NCBI GenBank assembly: GCA_947070915.1
Contig: CAMTDY010000091.1
Span: 1 to 11,418 of the forward strand
Direction: 5' to 3'
DNA length: 11,418 bases
Origin: an uncultured Roseburia sp.
Lineage (GTDB): Bacteria; Bacillota; Clostridia; Lachnospirales; Lachnospiraceae
The position numbers and the translations under genes are program-made. Position 1 is the stretch's first letter, and each line of letters begins with the position of its first letter. The notes beneath the pieces were generated by a model. That model was not told where the DNA came from. It worked only from the letters and a program-made list of their open reading frames with translations, and ran no database searches. Positions 1 through 6,913 of the stretch are shown here, piece after piece.

Positions 1-1
1 G

Positions 2-172
2 CTTATGTTTGGGAACCGGGAGATCGTGGCTGAGGTTGTGGTCATTGTCATATATACGATTGTGGCCGCTGCTGCCGGAGTGGATCTCTATCGCTGGTTT
101 AAGACAGGGCAGATTGAAGGGTTTGAATGGATCTTCCGGTTCAGGACAGGCAGAAAAGCAAAGTCAGTGTGA
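2..172 (+). CDS. C-terminal end of a membrane protein (5' end outside window)
   Basis: The first 57 codons visible are the tail of a gene that begins before the window; the frame is open from base 2 to a TGA at 170-172. The translated tail has one clear hydrophobic segment (EVVVIVIYTIVAAAAGVDLY), followed by an aromatic and basic tail (WFKTGQIEGFEWIFR..., ending RKAKSV). A final membrane helix followed by a charged cytoplasmic tail fits a multi-pass membrane protein. The TGxxEgfxWxxR pattern after the helix is loosely like the end of DUF418/YeiB-type or acyltransferase-like membrane proteins, but that resemblance is weak and I would not assign a family. It lies 63 bases upstream of the HD hydrolase on the same strand, so it may share a transcript with it. 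Confidence 0.6.
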   Translation, partial: LMFGNREIVAEVVVIVIYTIVAAAAGVDLYRWFKTGQIEGFEWIFRFRTGRKAKSV

Positions 173-235
173 TGGCACCAGAGCGTGCCTGAGGCTCAAT
201 GGCGTCTGGGACTGAGATGTGGAGGTGAAGAGAAG

Positions 236-823
236 ATGGAACGTATGGAGCAGCAGTTTGATTTTTGCCGGGAGATTGATAAGGAAAAATTGATCCAAAG
301 GCAGAATTATCTCACCAATGGGGAGAGGAAAGAAAACGATGCGGAGCATGCCTGGCATATGTCAGTTATGGCGGTGATTCTCAGCGAGTATGCCAATGAG
401 GAGATCGATGTACTAAAAGTGATTACCATGATCCTGATCCATGATATTGTGGAGATCGATGCGGGAGACACCTATGCTTATGATGAAGAAGGTAAGGCGA
501 CCCAGCGGGAACGGGAGTTAAAGGCAGCGGACCGGCTGTTTGGCATATTGCCGGAGGATCAGAGGAAAAAGTTTCGGGGATTATGGGACGAATTTGAGGC
601 GGCAGAGACACCGGAAGCAAAGTTTGCCCGTACCCTTGACCATATCCAGCCGCTGATGCTCAATGCTGCTTCGGAAGGGCGGTCCTGGCGGGAGCATGAT
701 ATCCATCTGGCTCAGGTGCTGGCGCGCAATGAAAAGACGGCGGAGGGGTCAGAGAAGATCTGGGACTATGTACTCCAGAATTTGATACGGCCCAGTGTAG
801 AAAAAGGGAATTTGAAAGAATGA
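236..823 (+). CDS. HD-domain hydrolase, YfbR/5'-deoxynucleotidase-like (HD_3 family)
   Basis: This encodes a 195-residue soluble metal-dependent phosphohydrolase of the HD superfamily, probably acting on (deoxy)nucleoside monophosphates in the cytoplasm. The visible metal-binding set is His38 (in NDAEHAWH), His69-Asp70 (in LIHDIVEIDAGD) and Asp135 (in TLDHIQPL). The spacing, the DAGDTYAYD segment and the LWDEFEAAETPEAKFA helix are typical of the HD_3/YfbR-like group. The frame is open further upstream, to an ATG at 185, but I chose the ATG at 236. A strong GGAGGTG ribosome binding site lies at 221-227, 8 bases before it, and the extra N-terminal residues from 185 look unlike protein. Its last four bases overlap the start of the pseudouridine synthase gene (ATGA), implying translational coupling. 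The substrate is inferred from family and not shown by the sequence. Confidence 0.88.
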   Translation: MERMEQQFDFCREIDKEKLIQRQNYLTNGERKENDAEHAWHMSVMAVILSEYANEEIDVLKVITMILIHDIVEIDAGDTYAYDEEGKATQRERELKAADRLFGILPEDQRKKFRGLWDEFEAAETPEAKFARTLDHIQPLMLNAASEGRSWREHDIHLAQVLARNEKTAEGSEKIWDYVLQNLIRPSVEKGNLKE

Positions 824-1602
824 ATCTGAGACTTGATAAATATCTGGCTGATTTCACGGAGCTGACCCGTTCCCAGGCAAAAAGGGAGATCCGGGAGGGA
901 CGGGTACAGGTGAATGGTGAGACGGCGAAGGCAGGGAATGACAAGGTGGCATTCTCTGATTCTGTTTTATGGGATGGCAGGGAGATCCGGGGGCAGCAGT
1001 ACCAGTATATCATGCTGAATAAACCGGCGGGGATCGTCTCGTCTACAGCAGATGACCGAGATGAGACTGTTGTAGAATACATAAGGAAGCGTTCTCCGGC
1101 GGGAATATCGTCCATTTCGGAGCATAATGGGGAATTTGTTTTTCTGGCTAAAGACCTCTTTCCCATGGGGCGTCTGGATAAGGATACGGAGGGACTTCTG
1201 GTCCTGACCAATGATGGTGAACTGGCGCATCGGCTGTTGTCCCCGCGGTATCATGAAGTTAAAAAATATTTTGTCCAGTTGGATAAGGATTTAGATACTA
1301 CAGATGTAGAGAAGATGCGGGAAGGACTGGATATTGGTGAAAAGAGACTTACCCGTCCGGCGGTGTTGGAGATCTTAGCTCCCAGGGAGGCGCTCCTGAC
1401 CATAACCGAGGGGAAATTTCACCAGGTCAAGAGGATGTTTGCAAAGCTGGGAAAGGCTGTGACCTATCTGAAGCGGGTGGAGATGGGGACGCTGGTACTG
1501 GATGAGAGTCTGGCTGTGGGAGAGTGGAGGTTTCTCACAGAAGAGGAGATCCGGAACTTAACCAGCCAGCCTGACAATGGCAAATCGAACTCGTCAGGCT
1601 GA
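820..1602 (+). CDS. rsuA: 16S rRNA pseudouridine synthase, RsuA/RluB/RluF family
   Basis: This 260-residue enzyme isomerises a specific uridine in rRNA. An N-terminal S4 RNA-binding domain (residues 2-45; LRLDKYLAD, SQAKREIREGRVQVNG) precedes the catalytic domain. That domain carries the LNKPAGIVSS motif (66-75), the catalytic Asp120 in the GRLDKDTEGLLVLTNDGE block, the T.PA.LEIL strand and the EGKFHQVKRMFAKLG motif. The short linker and overall layout are those of RsuA (U516 of 16S rRNA), but RluB/RluF are close relatives, so the exact target is inferred. The ATG overlaps the stop of the HD hydrolase by 4 bases. Between the KPAG motif and GRLD there is an extra segment at about residues 93-111 (from PAGIS to FLAKD) compared with the short linker I expect in RsuA. 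The C-terminus ends in a Ser/Gly-rich tail that overlaps an inverted repeat. Confidence 0.92.
   Translation: MNLRLDKYLADFTELTRSQAKREIREGRVQVNGETAKAGNDKVAFSDSVLWDGREIRGQQYQYIMLNKPAGIVSSTADDRDETVVEYIRKRSPAGISSISEHNGEFVFLAKDLFPMGRLDKDTEGLLVLTNDGELAHRLLSPRYHEVKKYFVQLDKDLDTTDVEKMREGLDIGEKRLTRPAVLEILAPREALLTITEGKFHQVKRMFAKLGKAVTYLKRVEMGTLVLDESLAVGEWRFLTEEEIRNLTSQPDNGKSNSSG
1567..1601 (+). repeat. 9-bp perfect inverted repeat across the rsuA stop codon
   Basis: CAGCCTGAC at 1567-1575 is perfectly complementary to GTCAGGCTG at 1593-1601, with a 17-base loop. The right arm includes the first two bases of the rsuA TGA stop. No T-run follows, so it is not a standard intrinsic terminator. It could form an mRNA hairpin upstream of the rnhA ribosome binding site, or it could be chance. 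Confidence 0.5.
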
Positions 1603-1635
1603 TCAAAATTATGTGAAAATGGAGATCAGAATAGA

Positions 1636-2307
1636 ATGGCTAAGAAAAAATATTATGGGGTAAAAGTGGGAAAGACGCCCGGCGTGTATCTGACCTGGGA
1701 AGAATGCAAAAATCAAGTGGATGGTTATTCTGGCGCCATGTATAAAAGTTTTCCTACGCTGGCGGAAGCAGAGGAATTTGCTGGAGTGCATGGAGCGATG
1801 GCGGCTCCGGGTTCTGTAGTACCGGGATTTTCAAAGTGTGGGGCAGCAGAATTTGAACTGCAGCCGGGAGAGAAAGAAGAGTTGGAATTTCCACCCGGTG
1901 GAGCTGTGGCTTATGTGGACGGAAGTTATAACGCAGCGACGGGGGAATACAGCTGTGGAGTGGTTTTTTTGTATGAAGGCAAAGAGATACATATCGCCCA
2001 GAAGGGGGAGAGTGAGGAGCTTGCGGCTATGAGAAATGTGGCGGGAGAGATCCTGGGGGCGGAACTGGCGATGCGTAAGGCGGTGGAGATGAAGATCCCC
2101 AGCCTGAACATTTATCATGATTACCAGGGAATCGCTTCCTGGTGCCAGGGGGAGTGGAAGACCAATAAAGAGGGAACCAGGGCGTACAAAGAATATTTTG
2201 ATTCCATCAGCCGGGATCTGGAGATCCGGTTTGTGAAGGTGAGGGGGCATTCCGGTGATAAATACAACGATATAGCAGATGAATTGGCCAAAAGTGTGAT
2301 CTTTTGA
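1636..2307 (+). CDS. rnhA: Ribonuclease H1-type RNase HI with N-terminal hybrid-binding domain
   Basis: This 223-residue nuclease cleaves the RNA strand of RNA-DNA hybrids, acting in primer removal and R-loop resolution. Residues 3-50 (KKKYYGVKVGKTPGVY, W21, GYSGAMYKSFPTLAEAEEF) match the small RNase H1 hybrid-binding (viroplasmin-like) domain. A linker of about 35 residues, rich in Glu, Pro and Gly, leads to the type 1 catalytic domain from about residue 89. The catalytic carboxylates are visible: Asp95 (YVDGSY), Glu138 (AGEILGAE), Asp162 (YHDYQGI) and Asp215 (IADELAK), with His205 in the VRGHSGD loop. All are intact, so it should be active. A GGAG at 1621-1624 lies 11 bases before the ATG. 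It sits 33 bases after rsuA on the same strand and probably shares its transcript. Confidence 0.93.
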   Translation: MAKKKYYGVKVGKTPGVYLTWEECKNQVDGYSGAMYKSFPTLAEAEEFAGVHGAMAAPGSVVPGFSKCGAAEFELQPGEKEELEFPPGGAVAYVDGSYNAATGEYSCGVVFLYEGKEIHIAQKGESEELAAMRNVAGEILGAELAMRKAVEMKIPSLNIYHDYQGIASWCQGEWKTNKEGTRAYKEYFDSISRDLEIRFVKVRGHSGDKYNDIADELAKSVIF

Positions 2308-2335
2308 TTTGCGCGATTTTCAGTCGCACCTTTTT
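2294..2335 (+). terminator. Weak possible terminator after rnhA
   Basis: GTGTGA at 2294-2299 can pair with TCGCAC at 2324-2329 (one G-T), or alternatively GCGA 2313-2316 with TCGC 2324-2327 (loop 7). A run of five T lies at 2331-2335. The stems are short and mutually exclusive, so this is only a weak candidate. Confidence 0.3.
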
Positions 2336-2355
2336 AACATTTCCTTTACATTATC

Positions 2356-2387
2356 TTGACAGATAATTCAAGAATTTCTGCTATAAT
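2356..2387 (+). promoter_or_regulatory. Sigma-A-type promoter for the alarmone synthetase gene
   Basis: A perfect TTGACA lies at 2356-2361 and a perfect TATAAT at 2382-2387. The spacer is 20 bases, longer than the usual 16-18, but the -10 box is preceded by TG at 2379-2380, making an extended -10 that can relax the need for ideal -35 spacing. The start point predicted from the -10 box is near 2394. That leaves a leader of only about 15 bases, holding little more than the AAAGGA ribosome binding site. Confidence 0.75.
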
Positions 2388-2408
2388 GAGATTAAAGGAT
2401 GTGATATA

Positions 2409-3125
2409 TTGAATAATATTTTAAGTCGTTTAAATACGAAAAAAGATGGGGAAGTGGAATTCATTGACGTAGTCAGTGAGGAGGAAGCGGAGATGCTTCT
2501 GCCTCAGATGGCGGACGATCTGGATATGGAAAAACAGTACCGGCAGATTATGTTTTTTTATGAGGCAGGGATTCAGCAGGTGACGGCAAAACTGGAGATC
2601 CTGAATAAAGAATTTCAGTACTGCAATGACCGGAATCCCATTGAAAATATCAAGAGCCGGGTAAAAACTTCTGACAGTATCATAGGAAAAATGAAGAAAA
2701 AAAGGCTGCCCCTTACCATTAGCTGCATGATGAGAAATATCTATGACGTGGCGGGTGTCCGGGTGGTATGTCCGTTTATCTCCGATGTGTACCATGTGGC
2801 AAGGATGCTGATGAATCAGACGGATGTGGAAGTGGTCCGTGTAAAGGATTACATAGAGACGCCAAAAGAAAACGGATACCGCAGCCTGCATCTAATTCTG
2901 ATGGTGGATGTGTTCTTTTCCGACCAGATGCGCAAGGTTCCCATCGAAATCCAGCTTAGGACCATCGCGATGAATTTCTGGGCGAGTACGGAACACCAGC
3001 TGCGTTACAAAAAGGAGAAAGAGTTTACCCAGGAGATGCACAAGCAGCTCAAACGTTGTGCGGATCTGATGGCGCGGGCAGACCGGAAGATGCAGAGACT
3101 GGCAGAGAATCTGAGTGTGGATTAG
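2409..3125 (+). CDS. Small alarmone synthetase, RelA/SpoT synthetase domain only (RelQ/RelP-like)
   Basis: This 238-residue protein should transfer pyrophosphate from ATP to GTP/GDP to make (p)ppGpp. It has the RelA_SpoT nucleotidyltransferase core: YDVAGVRVVCPF (112-123), KDYIETPKENGYRSLH (146-161; the G-loop), the catalytic Glu180 in PIEIQLRT, and WASTEHQLRYK (191-201). There is no N-terminal HD hydrolase domain and no TGS or ACT domain, so it is a synthetase without hydrolase, as in the small alarmone synthetases RelQ and RelP. The N-terminal 40 residues are acidic, and a charged helix at 203-236 follows the core, like the tetramer-forming C-terminal helices of RelQ. The start is TTG at 2409, with AAAGGA at 2394-2399; the next in-frame ATG would cut into the N-terminal region. 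It has its own promoter and terminator and converges with ppk. RelQ versus RelP subtype cannot be decided by eye. Confidence 0.9.
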   Translation: MNNILSRLNTKKDGEVEFIDVVSEEEAEMLLPQMADDLDMEKQYRQIMFFYEAGIQQVTAKLEILNKEFQYCNDRNPIENIKSRVKTSDSIIGKMKKKRLPLTISCMMRNIYDVAGVRVVCPFISDVYHVARMLMNQTDVEVVRVKDYIETPKENGYRSLHLILMVDVFFSDQMRKVPIEIQLRTIAMNFWASTEHQLRYKKEKEFTQEMHKQLKRCADLMARADRKMQRLAENLSVD

Positions 3126-3176
3126 GCTGGAAATAAGCAGGGGTATGTTTTGACAAGTGGGCAGGTGCCAGTACGA

Positions 3177-3225
3177 GGAGTGTCTCAAAGTGATAAAACT
3201 TTGGGACACTCCCTTCTGTTTTATG
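3177..3225 (+). terminator. Strong intrinsic terminator after the alarmone synthetase gene
   Basis: Bases 3177-3191 pair with 3198-3212 to give a 15-bp stem with a single G-T pair and a 6-base loop (GATAAA). The T-rich stretch CTTCTGTTTTAT follows on the + strand. The minus-strand side of the hairpin has no T-run, so it works best for the + strand gene. It is also the only obvious structure 20-55 bases beyond the stop of the opposing ppk gene and may slow transcription from both sides. Confidence 0.88.
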
Positions 3226-3231
3226 CTTTTC

Positions 3232-5322
3232 CTACAAACGGTTTTTTGCTTCCCTGCAGAACTGGATCTGGGAGCAGATCGGCGCTTTGCCCCGGCGCTC
3301 TACTTTTTTATAGATGCCGCCGTAGATATCTACAGGGCTTCCTTTTTCTTTATCGATCACGTCGTCCGGCTGGAGAAGATGGGCTTTCTGATTGTCGGCA
3401 AGCTGGACCTCCAGAACATGCATGACCTGTTCTTTGAGCTGTTCATCTTCCACTGGAAACAGGATCTCCACCCGTTTGTCGAGGTTCCTTGGCATCCAGT
3501 CCGCACTGCCCATATAGATCTCAGGATCTCCGTCATTTTCAAAATAATAGATCCGGGAGTGCTCCAGGAAGGTGCCTACGATGGAACGGACGCGGATGGT
3601 CTCGCTCATGCCTTTGATGCCCTGTTTGAGACAGCAGATTCCCCGGACGATCAGGTCGATCTCCACGCCGGCTGCCGAGGCGTCATAAAGAGCTTTGATG
3701 ATTCCCGCATCGCACAGGGAATTCATCTTGGCGATGATCTTTGCCGGCCTGCCTTTCATGGCATTGTCGCGTTCCCTCTCGATCAGTGCTACAAATTTGC
3801 TGCGAAGCCAGATCGGCGCCAGGGAGAGCTTATTCCACGCCAGCGGCTCCGAGTAGCCGGATAGCATATTGAATACAGCGGTGGCATCCTCACCGTAAGG
3901 GCGTTTGCAGGTAAAGATTCCCATATCTGTGTACAGTTTTGCGGTGGAATCGTTATAGTTTCCGGTGCCGAGATGGACATAGCGGCGGATGCCGTCCTCT
4001 TCCCTGCGTACCACCAGGGTGATCTTGCTGTGGGTCTTAAGCCCCACAAGGCCATAGATGACATGGCATCCTGCTTTTTCCAGTTTCCTCGCCCAGACGA
4101 TATTATTTTCCTCGTCAAACCGCGCTTTCAGCTCCACCAGCACCGTGACCTGTTTGCCGTTTTCTGCGGCCTGGGCCAGGGAGGCGATGATCGGTGAGTT
4201 GCTGCTGACGCGGTACAGGGTCTGTTTGATGGCCAGGACGTCCGGGTCTTTGGCGGCGAGGCGGACGAAATTCACCACGGGGTTGAAGGTCTCGTAGGGG
4301 TGGTGAAGGAGGATGTCGCCCTCACGGATCTGCTCAAAGAGATCCCGGTCCATATCAAGATTTTTCGGGGGCTGGGGGATGTAGCGGGGTTCTTTGAGAT
4401 GGTCAAAGCCTTCCATTCCGTACACCTTCATGAGAAAGGTCAGATCCAGCGGCCCGTGGATCTTGAAAATATCTTCCTCCTGGATCATTAGTTCTTTTTT
4501 CAGTATTTTTAACAGTCTCTTGTCGATACCCCGCTCCACTTCCAGCCGGATTGCTTCTCCCCACTGACGTTTTTTCAGCTGCTTTTCAATTTCGATCAGA
4601 AGATCAGCCGCCTCGTCCTCGTCAATGGTGAGGTCGGCATTTCTCATGACCCGGTACGGGGTGGCAGCCAAGACCTTATAATTAAGAAATAGTTTCTGTA
4701 TGTTTTTTTCGATCACCTGCTCCAGCAGAAGGATCGCGGTTTCCCCCTCTTTTTCCGAGGGCACGGTCACGATCCGGGGCAGCACAGAGGGAACCTGCAC
4801 TGTGGCAAAATCAAAAGTATCTTTCCGCTTTTTATCCATCAGAAGCGCTGCAATATTCAGGGATTTATTGCGGATCAGCGGAAATGGCCGGGAAGAATCC
4901 ACTGCCATCGGGGTGAGGACAGGATATACTTCCTTGAGAAAATAATTATCCACATAGGCGGCCTGTTCCTTTGTCAGATTCTCGTACTGGGTAATGATCT
5001 TCAGCCCCTGGCGTTTCAGTGAAGGAAGAAAGGAACGGTTGTAGATGTTGTACTGGGATTCCACCAGCTCATGGGTTCCCTGGGAGATCGTTTCCAGCTG
5101 TTCCCTTGGGGTGAGCCCTGCGATGTCCTTTTTGGTGTATCTGGCGTGAACCATATCCTTTAATGAGGCTACGCGGATCATAAAAAACTCGTCCAGATTG
5201 GAAGCTGTGATACTTAAAAATTTGAGGCGTTCCATCAGCGGGATGGATTTATCCTTTGCTTCTGAGAGAACACGATAATTAAATCCGAGCCAGCTCAGCT
5301 CTCTATTGTAAAATTTACTCAT
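3232..5322 (-). CDS. ppk1: Polyphosphate kinase Ppk1
   Basis: This 696-residue enzyme polymerises the ATP gamma-phosphate into inorganic polyphosphate. The N-terminal signature NRELSWLGFNYRVL is at residues 6-19, followed by ITASNLDEFFMIRV. The C-terminal phospholipase-D-like catalytic domains carry LVELKARFDEENNI (395-408), His431 (LKTHSKI), His450 (YVHLGTGNYN) and His588 (LEHSRIYYF). His431 and His588 correspond to the two active-site histidines of E. coli Ppk (His435 and His592), and the 19-residue gap from His431 to His450 matches the E. coli 435/454 pair. Length is normal for the family. The start codon lies 3 bases after the stop of the Ppx-like gene, and its AGAGGGA ribosome binding site lies within that gene's last codons, so the two are probably translationally coupled. 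The reading frame is intact. Confidence 0.97.
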   Translation of the reverse strand: MSKFYNRELSWLGFNYRVLSEAKDKSIPLMERLKFLSITASNLDEFFMIRVASLKDMVHARYTKKDIAGLTPREQLETISQGTHELVESQYNIYNRSFLPSLKRQGLKIITQYENLTKEQAAYVDNYFLKEVYPVLTPMAVDSSRPFPLIRNKSLNIAALLMDKKRKDTFDFATVQVPSVLPRIVTVPSEKEGETAILLLEQVIEKNIQKLFLNYKVLAATPYRVMRNADLTIDEDEAADLLIEIEKQLKKRQWGEAIRLEVERGIDKRLLKILKKELMIQEEDIFKIHGPLDLTFLMKVYGMEGFDHLKEPRYIPQPPKNLDMDRDLFEQIREGDILLHHPYETFNPVVNFVRLAAKDPDVLAIKQTLYRVSSNSPIIASLAQAAENGKQVTVLVELKARFDEENNIVWARKLEKAGCHVIYGLVGLKTHSKITLVVRREEDGIRRYVHLGTGNYNDSTAKLYTDMGIFTCKRPYGEDATAVFNMLSGYSEPLAWNKLSLAPIWLRSKFVALIERERDNAMKGRPAKIIAKMNSLCDAGIIKALYDASAAGVEIDLIVRGICCLKQGIKGMSETIRVRSIVGTFLEHSRIYYFENDGDPEIYMGSADWMPRNLDKRVEILFPVEDEQLKEQVMHVLEVQLADNQKAHLLQPDDVIDKEKGSPVDIYGGIYKKVERRGKAPICSQIQFCREAKNRL

Positions 5323-5325
5323 GAT

Positions 5326-6840
5326 CTATCCCTCTTTTCTTTTATTCTTCTTTTTCAGCACCGGACGGATGCCGAAGGCTTCTTCAAATACATCGGCTTT
5401 CCGGTGAAACAGTCCTTTCTCTAAGGTAATGTCCGCCATGGTGTAGGCGACGATGTGCAGGGAACTATCCTGGAGTGTTACTCCTACCTGGCGGATCTTC
5501 TGGGAATTGCTCTTATCCAGGACATTCGCCAGTTTGAGGATGGCGCACAATTTTACAATGGTAATGTACTCTTCGCGGGAAATGTCGTCGCCGATCTCCT
5601 CAAAGGGGGGGAAATATTCGCTGTTGTAGCGCACGATATTTGCCACGATCACACGCTCTTTGTGGGAGATTCCGATGATCTCTGTGCTCATGATGATCTT
5701 ATATGAATTTTCCCTGATCTGCTCCATATTGACATATGCGCCGCAGCCATGGAGTATGACACCGATCTGCAGCAAAAGGCGCTCCCGCTTGCCCAGACCG
5801 TGAAGTTTACGGATACTGTCAAATATCTCCAATGCCAGATAGGTGACATTTTCTACATGCTTCATGTCTGTGTGATAGCGCAGGGCAATGTTCTTTGATG
5901 TGGTAAGGATATCCCTGGTATAATCGTGACCGGAGCGGATCCGTTCCCTGCGCTCGGCATATTCTGCCACCATGCTGTCACAGAGGTCGATGGCTGACAT
6001 GTAAATATCTTCGCATTTTGTCAGGGCGGCGATCTTTTTCAAAAGAAGGATCGTAGGTATCATTGCCTCATTTCCTTCGATGCCAGGCAGAAATACGGAA
6101 TTTATGCTGGCTAATTCTTTCTGCGGCATAAGCCCTGAAAAATCTGCATATCTTTCTTTAAGCAGTTGTTTGATCTCAGGAATCTGATCCCCTATTGTGA
6201 TAATATGGGGAATCTTCTGGTTGTTCAGATACATCCGGCAGAATTCGGTGAGGTCCTTGTTCATGTATTCGGAAATCAATTCATTGAAGTTAAAGATTTC
6301 CGGCTCAATGGTGTGAAGGAGCTCCCGGATCCGGGAAGAGCCAAGTTTCAGGTTCTGGGTGAATTCCAGGGTTCCCAGGTGGAACAGGGACAGCTGTATG
6401 CTGCCCGGACGGATATCCACGATCACAGCGCCTTCGTCGATCAGTTCTGGAGAGTTTTTTTCTTTCAGGAAGACCGCTTTAAAATATAAAAAACGCTCTT
6501 CGCTGTTGCTAAGGATCTTTACTTTGACGTCTGCCTGCAGTTTGATCTGGTCTAACAGGACCAGCTTATTGGACGCTTCCCGCAGGGCATCGGTTCCATA
6601 GGCATGGTAGGTGGATACCTGGTATTCCTGCATAATCTTTTTATAATCCCTTAGTACCCGGCAGATCTCCGACATGGTCCGGTAGGAAACCTGGCCATGG
6701 GAGAAAATCTCTGAGCCTAAGGACATTTTGTGCCTCAGATGTGTGAGTTCGCGGATGCCATGGGCTTTTGACACCTCATAAATCTTCATGGCAAGTTCTC
6801 CGGAACCTACATGGATGGCAGCGTAGGTATTTATCGCCAT
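5326..6840 (-). CDS. Ppx/GppA-family exopolyphosphatase-like protein with altered active-site motifs
   Basis: This 504-residue protein has the Ppx/GppA two-part layout: an actin-like N-terminal phosphatase region (about 5-290) and a C-terminal HD-like helical region (about 310-500). Family landmarks are recognisable but changed. The first phosphate-binding motif reads AAIHVGSGELAMKI, with His10 where active members have Asp. YGTDALREASN (81-91) and the catalytic-Glu region SNSEERFLYFKAV (Glu114/Glu115) are kept. The second motif, normally DIGGGS, reads VDIRPGS (141-147). In the C-terminal region the expected HD pair is His364-Gly365 and the expected KHS is ENS (Asn378). Active family members degrade polyphosphate or pppGpp. 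Here activity is doubtful, and a sensor or regulator role for Ppk is possible. A GGAG at 6851-6854 (minus strand) lies 10 bases before the ATG. It is first in an operon with ppk1. Confidence 0.88.
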   Translation of the reverse strand: MAINTYAAIHVGSGELAMKIYEVSKAHGIRELTHLRHKMSLGSEIFSHGQVSYRTMSEICRVLRDYKKIMQEYQVSTYHAYGTDALREASNKLVLLDQIKLQADVKVKILSNSEERFLYFKAVFLKEKNSPELIDEGAVIVDIRPGSIQLSLFHLGTLEFTQNLKLGSSRIRELLHTIEPEIFNFNELISEYMNKDLTEFCRMYLNNQKIPHIITIGDQIPEIKQLLKERYADFSGLMPQKELASINSVFLPGIEGNEAMIPTILLLKKIAALTKCEDIYMSAIDLCDSMVAEYAERRERIRSGHDYTRDILTTSKNIALRYHTDMKHVENVTYLALEIFDSIRKLHGLGKRERLLLQIGVILHGCGAYVNMEQIRENSYKIIMSTEIIGISHKERVIVANIVRYNSEYFPPFEEIGDDISREEYITIVKLCAILKLANVLDKSNSQKIRQVGVTLQDSSLHIVAYTMADITLEKGLFHRKADVFEEAFGIRPVLKKKNKRKEG

Positions 6841-6867
6841 ATTCTTTTTTCTCCGTTCCTTATATTT

Positions 6868-6906
6868 GGCAGCCGGACGGCTTTTTGGGATCAGCCGGGT
6901 GCTGCC
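6868..6906 (-). promoter_or_regulatory. Two-tier hairpin in the leader of the ppx-like gene
   Basis: On the minus strand GGCAGC pairs with GCTGCC (outer ends 6901-6906 and 6868-6873). Inside this, CGGCT pairs with AGCCG around a 10-base loop, the two stems being separated by a small internal loop. It sits just upstream of the GGAG ribosome binding site of the ppx-like gene, so it could affect message stability or translation. It folds equally well on the + strand, where AGCC-GGAC-GGCT followed by TTTTT is a poor terminator-like alternative. Function is unproven. Confidence 0.45.
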
Positions 6907-6913
6907 ATTAAGC

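Noticed and set aside
185..235. Upstream in-frame ATG for the HD hydrolase
   Set aside because: The GGAGGTG at 221-227 points to the ATG at 236, and the extra residues do not resemble the family N-terminus.
660..1211. 183-codon minus-strand frame across the HD and rsuA genes
   Set aside because: It is antisense to two well-supported genes, low-complexity in Ser/Arg/Pro, and without a domain.
3157..3864. 235-codon + strand open frame antisense to ppk1
   Set aside because: It overlaps the fully conserved ppk1 gene on the other strand and shows no recognisable domain; its openness comes from ppk1 codon bias.
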